Shown in pieces: positions 42,841 to 53,899 of a stretch of DNA of 64,000 nt (the stretch's first letter is position 1; each line of letters starts with the position of its first letter). The notes below the pieces were generated by a model. The model saw only the letters and a program-made list of their open reading frames with translations. It made no database searches and was not told where the DNA came from. Source of the DNA: Chlorophyllum brunneum (taxonomy: Eukaryota; Basidiomycota; Agaricomycetes; Agaricales; Agaricaceae); the NCBI GenBank assembly GCA_963576785.1, contig OY756148.1:930001-994000 (forward strand). The letters run 5' to 3'. Position numbers and translations under genes: made by a program.

Positions 42841-42936
42841 AAACAAGCGTAAACAAATCGTCCTCATCATCCTAACCGTTGTACTCGCTTGTTTCGGTGT
42901 CCTAGTCCTCTAGGAATACACCCGCGGCTTTTCCGC

Positions 42937-44901
42937 ATGTCATCGCAACACCCATTCGGCGGGGGGGCCAGGCGCCAAGTCCCTGAGTCCCCCGACACTC
43001 TCGATACCATCCGTGGGTCCTCAACAGGACCTATCCGCCGTCAGCGCGAATCTAGTCGTTCTAGAGGGCCGCCTGACATTCTCCAAACTCCCACTGGTAG
43101 GAGGGGTTCACGCAACCCTTCACGCGCAACCTCGCCATCGCCTGGGCCCGCTGTGGAGGATTTTGGCAAGTTAGGAGGGTTCGACGAAGATCCCATGACT
43201 CCCCCTCAGGGCCTTACCCCCAGCGCACCTAGCCCTGCGCCCTCCTCCTCCAGCTCTTCGTCCCCGTACTCCTGCCATCTTCTGAACACTGTCGAAAGTG
43301 TTGCAGGGGACCTCGAAGCGGCCTCGGACTCGCTGGACATCATCTCCACCTTCCTTAACAAGACGGTGGAGAATATCGACTGGACTACCCTCCCGGGAAA
43401 GTTGGTCTACCCCCTTGCACGATCGATTATTCGGTTGTGTAAGGCTATCGACGACAGTGGATGGTCCACTGTCGAACTTGGCTTCGGGATGCCTTCTGTT
43501 GGCACCGTCCTGAGCGCATCTTTGGGTCTGGCCCCCGCCGTTCCCGCCCCTCTGCCTCCTGCTCCCCGTACTCCTCCAGTACCGAGAGCTCGAGTTACTC
43601 CCCAGCCTCCCCAGGCTGGATCTCCCCCCCAGGACCCTGACGTTCCGATGCCGGGTCCAGAGGGTGCTCCCAGCGGTTCTCGCCCAGGAGGGGTGGGACC
43701 GTCTCCTCTTACGGACAGAGGAACCTACCAGCGCAAGCCGGTGGCTCCCCCTGCTCCTTCTACTCCAGCTACCAAGCAAGGGAACAAGAGAACGTTCTCT
43801 GCGGTAGCCAAGGAGCCTGTCCCCAAACCAAAAGGAAAGGGGAAGGCGACTACGGCGTCGGGGACTGTTGTGCAGCTTGCACAAATGTTCCCCTTGCTTC
43901 CTCCGGACAGGATTCTCGCCATGGGCGAGCAAGCCTCCCCTCCTAAATCCAAAGCTTCTAATAAGAGGCCCAGGATGACCACCGCTGGCCCCTCACGGCG
44001 CCAGTTAATCATTGACTTCGAGGTTGCCCCCGAAGTCTCCTCGTTCCACCTCGAAACCATGGTTAACCGTGGCTTCGTGGACTCACGCCTCCACATTCAA
44101 GTAGAGTCTACCTCTGCCGAGTATGGGGGCTTTGCTCTGCGTACCAATGCTGTCCCCACCCCTGCCGACCTCGAGGTCGCCAGGACGTGGATCTCGAAGG
44201 CCGTCCCTCAGGGAACTGTGTTTACAGTGGGCCTTCCTCAGTCGAAGTCCTACCTCAAGGTCATCGACGTCCCCTTCTTCAGGATAGGCGAAACTCGCTG
44301 GTCCTCATTCGAAATCGAACAGATCATGAAGCGCACTGCGTTTTCTGACCTGTTCACGTTAACGGGGCCCCCCCGTATCTCAAGGAACTCCGAGGCGTCT
44401 GATACCGCCACGGTGTACTTCAATATCCATGACTCTCAAAAGGGTCAGCGGGCGAATCTCCTTCTCAAGAAGTCGCTCCATATCGGTGGATATGCCTGTT
44501 CTATCAGGCCGTCCGCAGCCTCCCCGGGGGTGTCTCAGTGCAAGCGATGCTTTCATTGGGGCCACCCCATGCAATTCTGCAAGGCGCAGGCCTTGAAATG
44601 CCCGACCTGTGGTGGTCCTCATCGCGAGGAGCATCACTGAACTCTCTGTGGGCGCTGCAAGGGTAACTCCAATGTGCAGCCCCCTATTCCTCCCACACCG
44701 GCGGAAGAGCCTTGTCCTCATACGCCGCGTTGTCTCAACTGTCGGGGTCCCCACCATACGACCTCGAAGAAGTGCAAGTTCTTTGACGCTCGGTTCGAAC
44801 CCGAGAAGATTAAGAAGTTTTATCGCGAGGTGAGTAACAACCGTCTTCGGCGGCAATCTCCCCTCACCAACCCTCGTACTCTACAGCTTGCCAATGAATA
44901 G
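42937..44901 (+). pseudogene. LINE-C ORF1 of C3 (gag-like, CCHC), one stop
   Basis: A 654-codon gag-like frame from MSSQHPFGG (42,937) to TAG 44,899-44,901. It has a Ser/Pro/Arg-rich N-terminus, a proline-rich middle, an RRM-like-length central region, and knuckles CKRCFHWGHPMQFC (about 44,539-44,580), CPTCGGPHREEHH and CLNCRGPHHTTSKKC. A single TGA at 44,638-44,640 (codon 568; CGA in C2) lies between the knuckles and would yield a protein with only the first knuckle complete. The role is RNA binding in the retrotransposition particle. Confidence 0.93.
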
Positions 44902-47900
44902 GCGACCTCTAGAACTACGTAGCATCAGATTGTACCAACAGAATCTTAACAAAAATTATGATTTATTGGACACATTACTTGAGGACCTCAAAGATCACTT
45001 TGATGTTCTCTTTATTCAGGAACCTCCCTGGCGGTTCATTAGATCCGCTCCCTCCACAACTTCTGTTGAGGGGGACGACGTTATTGGCGCCCCCAAGCAT
45101 CCCGAGTGGCTGTGCATGGTTCGGGCCCCGGAGCCTGGCTCTGACCCACGGGTTATGACATTTGTCCATAACTGGTTGTCTTCTTTGAGGCCGTCCTATC
45201 GGACGGATCTCATCAATCACCATGACATCATGGTTCTCTCCCTCTTTTTGGGGGGCGAGACCCTGAATCTCATGAACGTTTACTCTGATTCGGAGCACAC
45301 AGCAATACGGTTCCTTGTGGACCGGGCTGCCACATTGCCCAGACATGTCTATATAGGTGGCGATTTCAATTGCCATTCTGAGCTATGGGACCCTAATTAT
45401 GGCTCCCACTCAGGTACCTCGCAGTCTCTGATCTCCATCGGGACAGACATCGGTCTAGACCTCGCCCTTCCGGTTGAGCCTGGGCCTACTCACATTCCAC
45501 ACAATGAAGATCTTCGTCCGTCGGTCATCGATCTTGCATTTGTTCAATCAGACCTGTCTATCTCCCATAGACCCAGGTTGGATTACTCCCTTAGGGGTCC
45601 GTCAGACCACGTTCCACTGGTTCTGACGTTGCCAGTCACTCCCATGATAGTGGAGGCTCACAGGAAAACCCTGCCGCATGATGGTGGCGAAGAGGTAGCG
45701 CTCTTCCTCACTGATATTGTTCGGGACCTCCGTGAAGTAGCTAGACTTCCGGAACCTACCACTACTGATGAGGTTGAGGCTGCGGTTCACGCCGTGGCAG
45801 AGGCCTTTTCCACCACGTGGGAAGCCCATGCAGTGGACATCATGATCACTCGCCGCTCTAAACCCTGGTGGAACCAGGAATGCCGCGAAACTTTCGGGAG
45901 ATATCGTGAAACTCGCTCTCACGATGACTACTCTAACTTTAGATGTGCTAAGAAGCGCGCTAAGCACAACTTCTTTGATGCTCGCATCGAGGAGATTGCT
46001 TCTACGAACAAGCGACCGTGGGACCTCATGGAATGGGTCCAAAAGCGGAAGCTTCCACCCTGCGAGGCTATCCAGTACAATGGAGAGCCATGTCACGCAC
46101 TCCCGGATCTCTGGGATGCACTCCACAATACCTACAATTCGGCTTCTGGCCGAGCTGTAGATGTTTCCGTTCTTGATCCGCTGCCCAGCCTTACGGCTCG
46201 GGAGTGGGTCCACTTTTCAGCCTTAGAGCTGATGGACGCCCTTAGCGCATGCTCGGGTGTGTCCGCCCCGGGGCCGGACCACATAACGTGGACCCACCTC
46301 AAGGAGATCACCGAGGACCCTGATGTCCTTCGGCTATTCATCGGGATAGCCAATGCCTGCATGAGTGTAGGTTATTGGCCGTCCCATTTCAAGGAAAGCT
46401 TGTCGGTTATCATACCGAAGCCGGGCAAGCCATCCTATTCAACGCCCAAGGCGTTCAGACCCATTGTGCTCTTGAACACCTTCGGTAAGCTCATCGAGAA
46501 GATGATCTCGAATCGCCTCCAGTTTGACTCTGTCAAACATGGAGTTTTTCATCCAAATCAGCTCGGTGGTATCCATCAGAGGTCCACTGATGATGCTGGG
46601 ATGCTCCTAACCCACATCGTTCGCACGGGGTGGGCCAAGGGCCTCAAGACTAGTGTTGTCGCGTTTGACATCGCTCAGTTCTTTCCTTCGCTCAACCACT
46701 CTATGTTGTTGGCGATTCTACGGAAGCAAGGATTCGACCCCTGTGTGGGTAGATTCTTTGCCTCTTATTTGGTTGGCCGCTCTACGCAATATGCGTGGGG
46801 GGACCACAAGTCTGATCTCAGACAAGCGGACGTTGGGGTCGGTCAGGGCTCTTCGCTCTCTCCTGTCCTCTCCGGCCTCTATCTTGCTCCCTTCATGAAG
46901 CTTTATGATAGGGAGGCAATCGCTCTTGGGAGCACTCTGCTCTCATACGTCGACGATGGCCTTGTCATCGCCCAAGCTAAAACTTGGGAACCTAATTTGG
47001 TGTGTCTAAAGCAGGCGTACCAGGTTATTTATCGCCTGACCACTTCGTTTGGGCTTGCCGTTGAGCACGACAAGTCCGAAGTTTTTCATTTCTCCCGTAA
47101 ACGGGGAGATGACAACCCACCGCTGGATCTGGGGTATGCTCCCCATACCGGCGATACTCCGCTTCGCCCTAAGACCCATTGGAGGTACTTGGGCTTTTTC
47201 TTCGATCGCGCTCTTACGTTTAAAGAGCACGTTCGGCATTACGCTACTAAGTCTCTGTCCACGGTCAAGGCCATGGGCATGCTTGGTAACTCTTCGCGAG
47301 GCCTTCTTCCTATTCAGAAGAGGACTCTGTACCACTCGTGCGTAGTACCTATCGCTACGTATGGGTTTCGACTCTGGTTTTATGAAGGGGCCCGTAATAA
47401 GGCCCTTCTGAAACAACTTAACACTATGCAATGTAAAGCTGCATTGTGGATCACTGGTGCATTTCGCACCAGTCCTACCGGAGGAGCTGAGGCCTTGGCT
47501 GGCCTCATCCCCATCCACCTTCATCTCAGGAAGCTAGCTGCCCGTGCCGTCCACAGGGTGGCTACGCTTGCTGATAATCACCCTGTTCGTTCCGTTATGG
47601 GGTGTCAGTATGTAGGGGACTGTGTTCCACACCCCAGATCGATCGCCCTCATGACCCCCGCCCAGGCGGGTAAGGTCAAGGGGCCGGTCACGGAGGCAAA
47701 CTCTCATTTGCCAGACCTAACGGAGACATTCGAGCCGTTTGCGCTCGAGGCGTCGCCAGGTTCTCGTCTCTTGGACTGATTCTCGGCCCAAGTGACTTAT
47801 AAGACGTATGACGCCTCGCTCGGTGGAAACCCTGTGGGTCGCCAGGTGGATTTGCTCAACGATACCCTTCGTGGGTATCGAGAGGATAGACAGGTTGTCT

Positions 47901-48766
47901 ACGCAGCGACGGACGCGAGTCTGCCGCTGGTTGGGGACTTCCAGGCAGTTTCTGCTGCCCACGTTTATAGGGGGACACGGTTGCTTCGCGCAACGCGTCA
48001 CCCAGCTGGCAAGGTTACAGCCCCAGATGCTGAACTGTTTGCCATTCATATGGCTTTGGGGACTGCCGCGGCAGTCTCCGAGGCTGTACACATTGCGGTC
48101 TTTATGGACTCGATTGGTTCTGCCAAGCGAGCTCTTGACCCGTCCGTGCACTCAGGCCAGGGTCATTCCCTGGCGGTGTGTCGTCTGTTGTTGGATTGGT
48201 TCAGGGATCGCCCTGACCGCTCCCTCACCTTCTGGTCCGTTCCGTCATCAGCGAAATGGTCCATTCATCAGGATGTGCATGTATTTGCCACTGATCTTCA
48301 GGTTGCCGCCGGACGTCGTCCGGCGACATCTATTGACTCGCTGCGTAAAATCAACGTGGCAACTATACAGAAGGCCTGGAAAGTCACTTTCCAGGACTCC
48401 GCGTATCGCGGTTCGAACTTCCTTGCTCTCAAGGATAGTAAGGACAAGGCGTTACAGCCAACGTACCTCCACAGGGGTTCTTGGCTTCCTTCTTTTCCCT
48501 CTCAGTCTGTCGCGACGAGAGCGAACCGTGCCATTCTCGGGCATGCTCCAACCGGTGAGTATCGCTCCCGGTTCCATCCTCTAGAGCCTATTGGCTGCGA
48601 GTGTGGGGCTCCTTTGGAGACTCGCACTCATATCTTGTGCTCTTGTCCTCTGTACAAGAGACGTCGTGGCCTGCCGGTCTCCGTTGACCAGCTGGTATCT
48701 TTTCTTAAGTGCAACCCTTCTGCGTTTGCGTTTAAGTCCAACACACCGCTTGCGGGAGTTGGATAA
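44894..48766 (+). pseudogene. LINE-C ORF2 of C3 (EN-RT-RNase H), one stop
   Basis: 1,290 codons from ATG 44,894, overlapping the ORF1 stop. APE endonuclease: IQEPPWRF (residue about 41), GDFNCHSELWDP (about 155), SDH (about 237). RT: KPSYSTPKAFRP (about 511), FDIAQFFPS (about 588), GVGQGSSLSP (about 649), YVDDG (about 684). RNase H: ATDASLP (about 1005), DAELFAI (about 1043), FMDSIGS (about 1069). Zinc-like CECGAPLETRTHILC (about 1234). The only break is a TGA at 47,777-47,779 just before RNase H, which would separate EN-RT from RNase H. It cuts the target and primes reverse transcription. Confidence 0.95.
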
Positions 48767-49070
48767 CGCAGGGCGGCCCCTGCTAGCTTCCCACGTCTCT
48801 GACGTGTGTAGAAGTTAATTGCGAATTGACGCATACTCTCCTTAGGGAGGGGAGGCAAGGGGTCGCTCTATATATTTGGTCTAGGATTCACGCGTCCGTG
48901 TGTGTTTCCGCGACCATACACCCAGACCGCCTGTCGGCGGTCTAGTTCGGCCAGGGGAGAGCCAATCTTCGTGTACCTTTCTTTGTAGCCTACATGTCAC
49001 AGTAGATACAGGTGGACTGCGATCGCGCACCACCTTAAACATGACGATTTAAAAAAAAAAAAAAAAAAAA

Positions 49071-51789
49071 GATCCGCTGCCCAGCCTCACGGCTTGGGAG
49101 TGGGTCCACTTTTCAGCCTTAGAGCTGATGGACGCCCTTAGCACATGCTCGGGTGTGTCCGCCCCGGGGCCGGACCATGTAACGTGGACCCACCTCAAGG
49201 AGATCACCGAGGACCCCGATGTCCTTCGGTTGTTCATCGGGATAGCCAATGCCTGCATGAGTGTGGGTCATTGGCCGTCCCATTTCAAGGAAAGCTTGTC
49301 GGTTATCATACCGAAGCCGGGCAAGCCATCCTATTCAACGCCCAAGGCATTCAGGCCCATCGTGCTCCTGAACACCTTTGGTAAACTCATCGAGAAAATG
49401 ATCTCGAATTGCCTCCAGTTTGACTCTGTCAAACATGGAGTGTTTCATCCAAATCAGCTTGGTGGTATCCGTCAGAGGTCCACTGATGATGCTGGGATGC
49501 TCCTAACTCACATCGTTTGCGTGGGGTGGGCCAGGGGCCTCAAGACTAGTGTTGTCGCTTTTGACATCGCTCAGTTCTTTCCTTTGCTCAACCACTCTAT
49601 GTTGTTGGCGATTTTATGGAAGCAAGGATTCGACCCCTGTGTGGGTAGATTCTTTGCCTCTTATTTGGTTGGCCGCTCTACGCAATATGCGTGGGAGGAC
49701 CACAAGTCTGATCTCAGGCAAGCAGACGTTGGGGTAGGTCAGGGCTCTTTGCTCTCTCCTGTCCTCTCCGGCCTCTATCTCGCCCCCTTCATGAAACCTT
49801 ATGATAGGGAGGCAATCGTGCTTGGGAGCACTCTGCTCTCATACGTCGACGATGGCCTTGTCATCGCCCAAGCTAAAACTTGGGAACCTAACTTGGTGTG
49901 CCTCAAGCAGGCGCACCAGATTATTTATCGCCTGACTACTTCGTTTGGGCTTGCCGTTGAGCACGACAAGTCTGAAGTTTTTCATTTCTCCCGTAAACGG
50001 GGAGATGACAACCCACCGCTGGATTTGGGGTATGGGTTTTGACTCTGGTTTTACGAGGGTGCCCGTAATAAGGCCCTTCTGAAGCAACTTAACACTATGC
50101 AGCGTAGAGCTGCATTGTGGATCACTGGTGCATTTCGCACCAGCCCTACTGGAGGAGCTGAAGCCTTGGCTGGCCTCATCCCCATCCACCTTCATCTCAA
50201 GAAGTTGGCTACCCGTGCTGTCCACAGGGTTGCTACACTTTCTGAGAACCACCCTGTTCGTTCCGTTATGGGGCAGCAGTATATAGGGGGCTGTGTTCCA
50301 TACCCCAGGTCGATTGCTCTCATGACCCCCGCTCAGGCGAGTAAGGTCAAGGGGCCAGTCACGGAGGCAAACTCTTGCTTGCCGGACTTAACAGAGACGT
50401 TCGAGCCATTTGCGCTCGAGGCGTCGCCAGGTTCTCGGCTCATGGACCGCTTTGCGGCCCAGGTGACCTATAAAACGTATGACGCCTCGCTCGGTGGAAA
50501 CCCTCCGGGTCGTCAGGTGGATTTGCTCAACGATGCCCTCCGTGGGTATCGCGAGGATAGACAGGTTGTCTACGCAGCGACGGACGTGAGTCTGCCGCTG
50601 GTTGGGGACTTCCAGGCAGTTTCTGCTGCCCATGTTTATAGGGGGACATGCCTACTTCATGCGACGTGTCACCCAGCCGGCAAGGTTACAGCCCCAGATG
50701 CTGAACTCTTTGCCATCCGTATGGCCTTGGGAACTGCTGCGGCAGTCTCTGAGGCTGTACACATTGCGGTCAAGGCCATGGGCATGCTTGGTAACTCTTT
50801 GCGAGACCTTCTTTCTGTTCAGAAGAGGACTCTTTACCGCTCATGTGTAGTGCCTATCGCTACGTATGGGTTTCGACTCTGGTTTTATGAAGGTGCCCGT
50901 AACAAGGCCCTTCTGAAACAACTCAACACTATGCAGCGTAAGGCTGCATTGTGGATCACTGGTGCGTTTCGCACCAGCCCAACCGGAGGAGCTGAAGCCT
51001 TGGCTGGCCTCATCCCCGTCCACCTTCACCTCAAGAAGTTGGCTACCCGTGCCGTCCACAGGGTTGCTACACTTTCTGAGAACCACCCTGTTCGTTCCGT
51101 TATGGGGCAGCAGTATATAGGGGGCTGTGTTCCATACCCCAGGTCGATTGCTCTCATGACCCCCGCTCAGGCGAGTAAGGTCAAGGGGCCAGTCACGGAG
51201 GCAAACTCTCGCTTGCCAGATCTGACGGAGATGTTCGAGCCATTTGCACTCGAAGCGTCGCCAGGGTCTCGTCTCATGGACCGCTTCGCGGCCCAGGTGA
51301 CTTATAAAACATATGACGCCTCGCTTGGGGGAAACCCTGTGGGTCATCAGGTGGATTTGCTCAACGATACCCTTCAGGGGTATTGTGAAGATAGACAGGT
51401 TGTCTACGCAGCGATGGATGCAAGTCTGCCACTGGTTGGGGACTTCCAGGCAGTTTCTGCTGCCCACGTTTATAGGGGGACACGGTTGCTTCGAGCAACG
51501 CATCACCCAGCTGGCAAGGTTACAGCCCCAGATGCTGAAATTTTTGCCATTCGCATGGCCTTGGGGACTGCTGCGGCGGTCTCTGAGGCTGTACACATTG
51601 CAGTCTTTACGGACTCGATTGGTTCTGCCAAGCGAGCTCTTGACCCGTCCGTGCACTCTGGCCAGGGACACTCCCTGGCTGTGTGTCGTCTCTTGTTGGA
51701 GTGGTTCAGGGATCATCCCGACCGCTCCCTCACTTTCTGGTCTGTTCCGTCATCGGCGGAGTGGTCCATTCATCAGGAGGTGCATGTAT
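49071..51789 (+). pseudogene. LINE-C copy C2, right part (RT/RNase H, rearranged)
   Basis: Begins with the right target duplication and continues C2 ORF2 through the RT, including YVDDG near 49,846. About 223 bp is deleted near 50,034 at a GTATG microhomology. RNase H starts, but near 50,769 the sequence jumps back to the RT C-terminus (shared CGGTC), so RT-C plus RNase H occurs twice in tandem. The frame 50,097-51,789 is open through both units. It is cut at GTGCATGTAT by the 5' end of A4. The second unit belongs to the LRDLLSVQKR subfamily, so recombination with another copy is likely. Confidence 0.82.
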
Positions 51790-51792
51790 CAT

Positions 51793-51820
51793 CGCCTCTT
51801 TTCCCGGAACTCCCACCTGT
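51793..51820 (+). promoter_or_regulatory. Conserved 5'-terminal block of LINE-A
   Basis: CGCCTCTTTTCCCGGAACTC... at the element start recurs at 23,483 (A2) and at 37,421 (A3, minus) and resembles the LINE-C start. Candidate promoter element; function inferred. Confidence 0.4.
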
Positions 51821-51919
51821 CGATCACATGATCACCCCTTCGTCGATACTCTTAACGTCCTACACGTCCAAGACAGTGAGCGCTTCTAGCGCGGACTTCC
51901 GTACGGGCCCCTAGCCCCC

Positions 51920-52159
51920 ATGCCTACTCGCAGTTCGAGGAGGAGGACGAGCACTCATCGCGAGGCCTCCTCAGACGACGACGACATGGCCACTGCCTTC
52001 GAGGCAGCGGCCGGTCCCCCCCCCAGGTCCACCCCAGGCCCTTATTCTCTGGGTATCCCCCCCTACGGCAGCAGTGCCAGGGATACCTATGCCCCCGCAG
52101 TTCCCCTTCAGCAGAGGGGACACACTCTGTTGCGACACGGGTCCCCAACCCCCTCTTGA
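51920..52159 (+). pseudogene. LINE-A ORF1 N-terminal extension or upstream ORF (A4)
   Basis: MPTRS... opens 79 codons and ends at TGA 52,157-52,159. It is in frame with the main ORF1, whose next Met (MEQDD) is at 52,238. A2 has CGA at this position and reads through, so this is most simply a broken N-terminus. However A1, A3 and A4 all carry the TGA, so an upstream ORF is a possible reading. The segment is low-complexity: acidic DDDD, then Pro/Gly/Ser. Confidence 0.55.
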
Positions 52160-52237
52160 CTTATCCCAGCTCCTGGTGCAGAAGCCAGGGCTTCGTCCCT
52201 CCCCCTGTCTTCCCCTCCTCCTCCTACCCTGGAGGCT

Positions 52238-53899
52238 ATGGAACAGGACGACCAGGAGGAGCCTACCGCCGCCCCCCTCTCTATCCTGGGCATCAACATT
52301 AGTGCCAGAGAGGATGCTGATGCGATCCAATGGTCGCTCAAGATTGTTGCCGACTTCATGAAGACGGCGCATCTCATTCCCCAGGAGGACGCTCCGTCCT
52401 TCTGTCCCATCGCCTCTCGACTATCTGAGATAGTCCAGACGGTTGCATCCTCCCCCATGTGGCGTGAAACCTACACAGGGGCGAGTGACTCTCTCTCCCT
52501 GAGGGACTCGATTGCTTCGGCATTTCCTGCTCTCCCAGTGGTGACTTATAGGCCCCCGGCTACCCCTCCCAGGGTACCAGGACCTTCTACCCTCGGCCCC
52601 CCCCAGCGCAGAGCCCCTGTGCAGGAGGAGGACGATCTTATGGACCCGGAGAAGACTCCAGTCAAACGCCCGCGCACAGACCCCAAGGGGAAGGCGCCAG
52701 TCCGACCTGTTAAGGCTCCTACTAAGCCTCAGGTCCCCTACGAGAGGCCCTCTGGTCCTCCTCCCTCCACGATCACTTCAAAGCCCAAGCCAGGACAGAA
52801 GGCTTACTCGGCTGCAGTGAAACAACCGGCCTCAACCAAGTCTGGGGCGGAGCCGCTTTCTGCATTGAAAGCGGCCTTCCCCCATCTCTCTGCAGAGCAG
52901 CTCCTCAGCCTTCATTCGCAGGCTGAGGCTGCGAAGCAATCCCCCTCATCGAATGCTCGCCCTAAGAAGCCAGCGTTCATGATTCCCGGACCGTCGCGAA
53001 AGCAGGTCCTAGTTTCCTATGAGGACAAGTCGAATGCCTCGGCTGGTCTTCATACTCTTACCCAGCAGGCCTGTAAGGCACTGAAGGCTGGGAGAAGCTC
53101 TCTGATCGTGGAAGGTGCCACGCTCGCATATGATGGCTATTCCATGGCCACCAACAAACTCGCCACGACCAAGGACATTGAGATCCTTAGGGCGCTGGTT
53201 GAACGTCTGTCCCCTCCAGGAGCCCCCTTCTGGATTGGACTCCCATCTTCGGTGTCGTACCTCCATGTGGTCGACGTCCTGTACCTCAAGAACTCTGCCG
53301 CTGGAGTTCCGTGTACCCCAGCAGACGTCGAGGAGGTTCTTACCTCGTCGGTGCATGCTCCCCTCATCAGCCTGAAGGGTCCCCCTAGGCTGGTGCGCAA
53401 CTCCAAGACATCTGACTCATGTATGGCGTTTTTTGACATCTGGGACTCCATGAGGGGTACCCAAGCTCTCGGTCTTCTGAACAAGAAGATCATGTTTGGG
53501 AACAAGCAGTGCGTGATACTCTCTGCTAACCCTCGTCGTAACGAGTCGCTATGTACCCGCTGTTACAAGTGGGGCCACGCCTCCTCCTGGTGCAAGGCCG
53601 ATGGCCCGGCATGTCCTGACTGCGGTGGTGCGCACTCTCGTGCTAATCACCGCACTTTTGCTCTGTGTTGTAAGGGGCAACCGAAGGCTACGCCTCCGGT
53701 TCCTGCTACCCCTACTGGTCAACCGTGCCCCCATCCTCCTCACTGCCGTAACTGCAAGAAGGAGCATCCCGCTGATTCCAGGAAGTGTGCTTTCTGGAAC
53801 CACAAACACGACCAGGCCTGGCTGACTGCCCGCTATCGAGAGGTGCATGACAGACGTCGTCGCTCTCCCATCCCCCCTCATAACCCCCCTTATGTCTAG
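52238..53899 (+). CDS. LINE-A ORF1 of A4 (gag-like, CCHC)
   Basis: An intact 553-aa frame, identical in translation to A3. CCHC knuckle CTRCYKWGHASSWC (residue about 438; spacing C-X2-C-X4-H-X4-C), then CPDCGGAHSRANH and CRNCKKEHPADSRKC. The proline-rich basic region (about 90-190) suits nucleic-acid binding. The stop (53,897-53,899) lies inside ATGTCTAGG, where ORF2 starts at 53,892. This suggests ORF2 is translated by termination and reinitiation. Family: gag-like ORF1 of Tad1-type LINEs. Confidence 0.88.
   Translation: MEQDDQEEPTAAPLSILGINISAREDADAIQWSLKIVADFMKTAHLIPQEDAPSFCPIASRLSEIVQTVASSPMWRETYTGASDSLSLRDSIASAFPALPVVTYRPPATPPRVPGPSTLGPPQRRAPVQEEDDLMDPEKTPVKRPRTDPKGKAPVRPVKAPTKPQVPYERPSGPPPSTITSKPKPGQKAYSAAVKQPASTKSGAEPLSALKAAFPHLSAEQLLSLHSQAEAAKQSPSSNARPKKPAFMIPGPSRKQVLVSYEDKSNASAGLHTLTQQACKALKAGRSSLIVEGATLAYDGYSMATNKLATTKDIEILRALVERLSPPGAPFWIGLPSSVSYLHVVDVLYLKNSAAGVPCTPADVEEVLTSSVHAPLISLKGPPRLVRNSKTSDSCMAFFDIWDSMRGTQALGLLNKKIMFGNKQCVILSANPRRNESLCTRCYKWGHASSWCKADGPACPDCGGAHSRANHRTFALCCKGQPKATPPVPATPTGQPCPHPPHCRNCKKEHPADSRKCAFWNHKHDQAWLTARYREVHDRRRRSPIPPHNPPYV

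Larger units (their letters stand above)
42811..49070 (+). mobile_element. LINE-C copy C3, full length
   Basis: The reference LINE-C: 6.26 kb from GACGCTTCTTGATTTGG to poly(A) 49,051-49,070, with a perfect 15-bp target duplication. Order: 5' UTR (about 126 nt), ORF1, ORF2 overlapping by eight nucleotides, 3' UTR (about 284 nt) ending CATGACGATTT. Only one stop lies in each ORF, so it is the youngest LINE-C and inserted into its own relative C2. Confidence 0.96.

Noticed and set aside
44638..44640. Programmed TGA recoding in LINE-C ORF1
   Set aside because: C2 has CGA at this codon, and the change is a typical CpG transition seen all over the window.
50097..51914. A 605-aa novel protein
   Set aside because: It is two copies of the LINE-C RT tail/RNase H region joined by recombination, running by chance into the A4 5' UTR.
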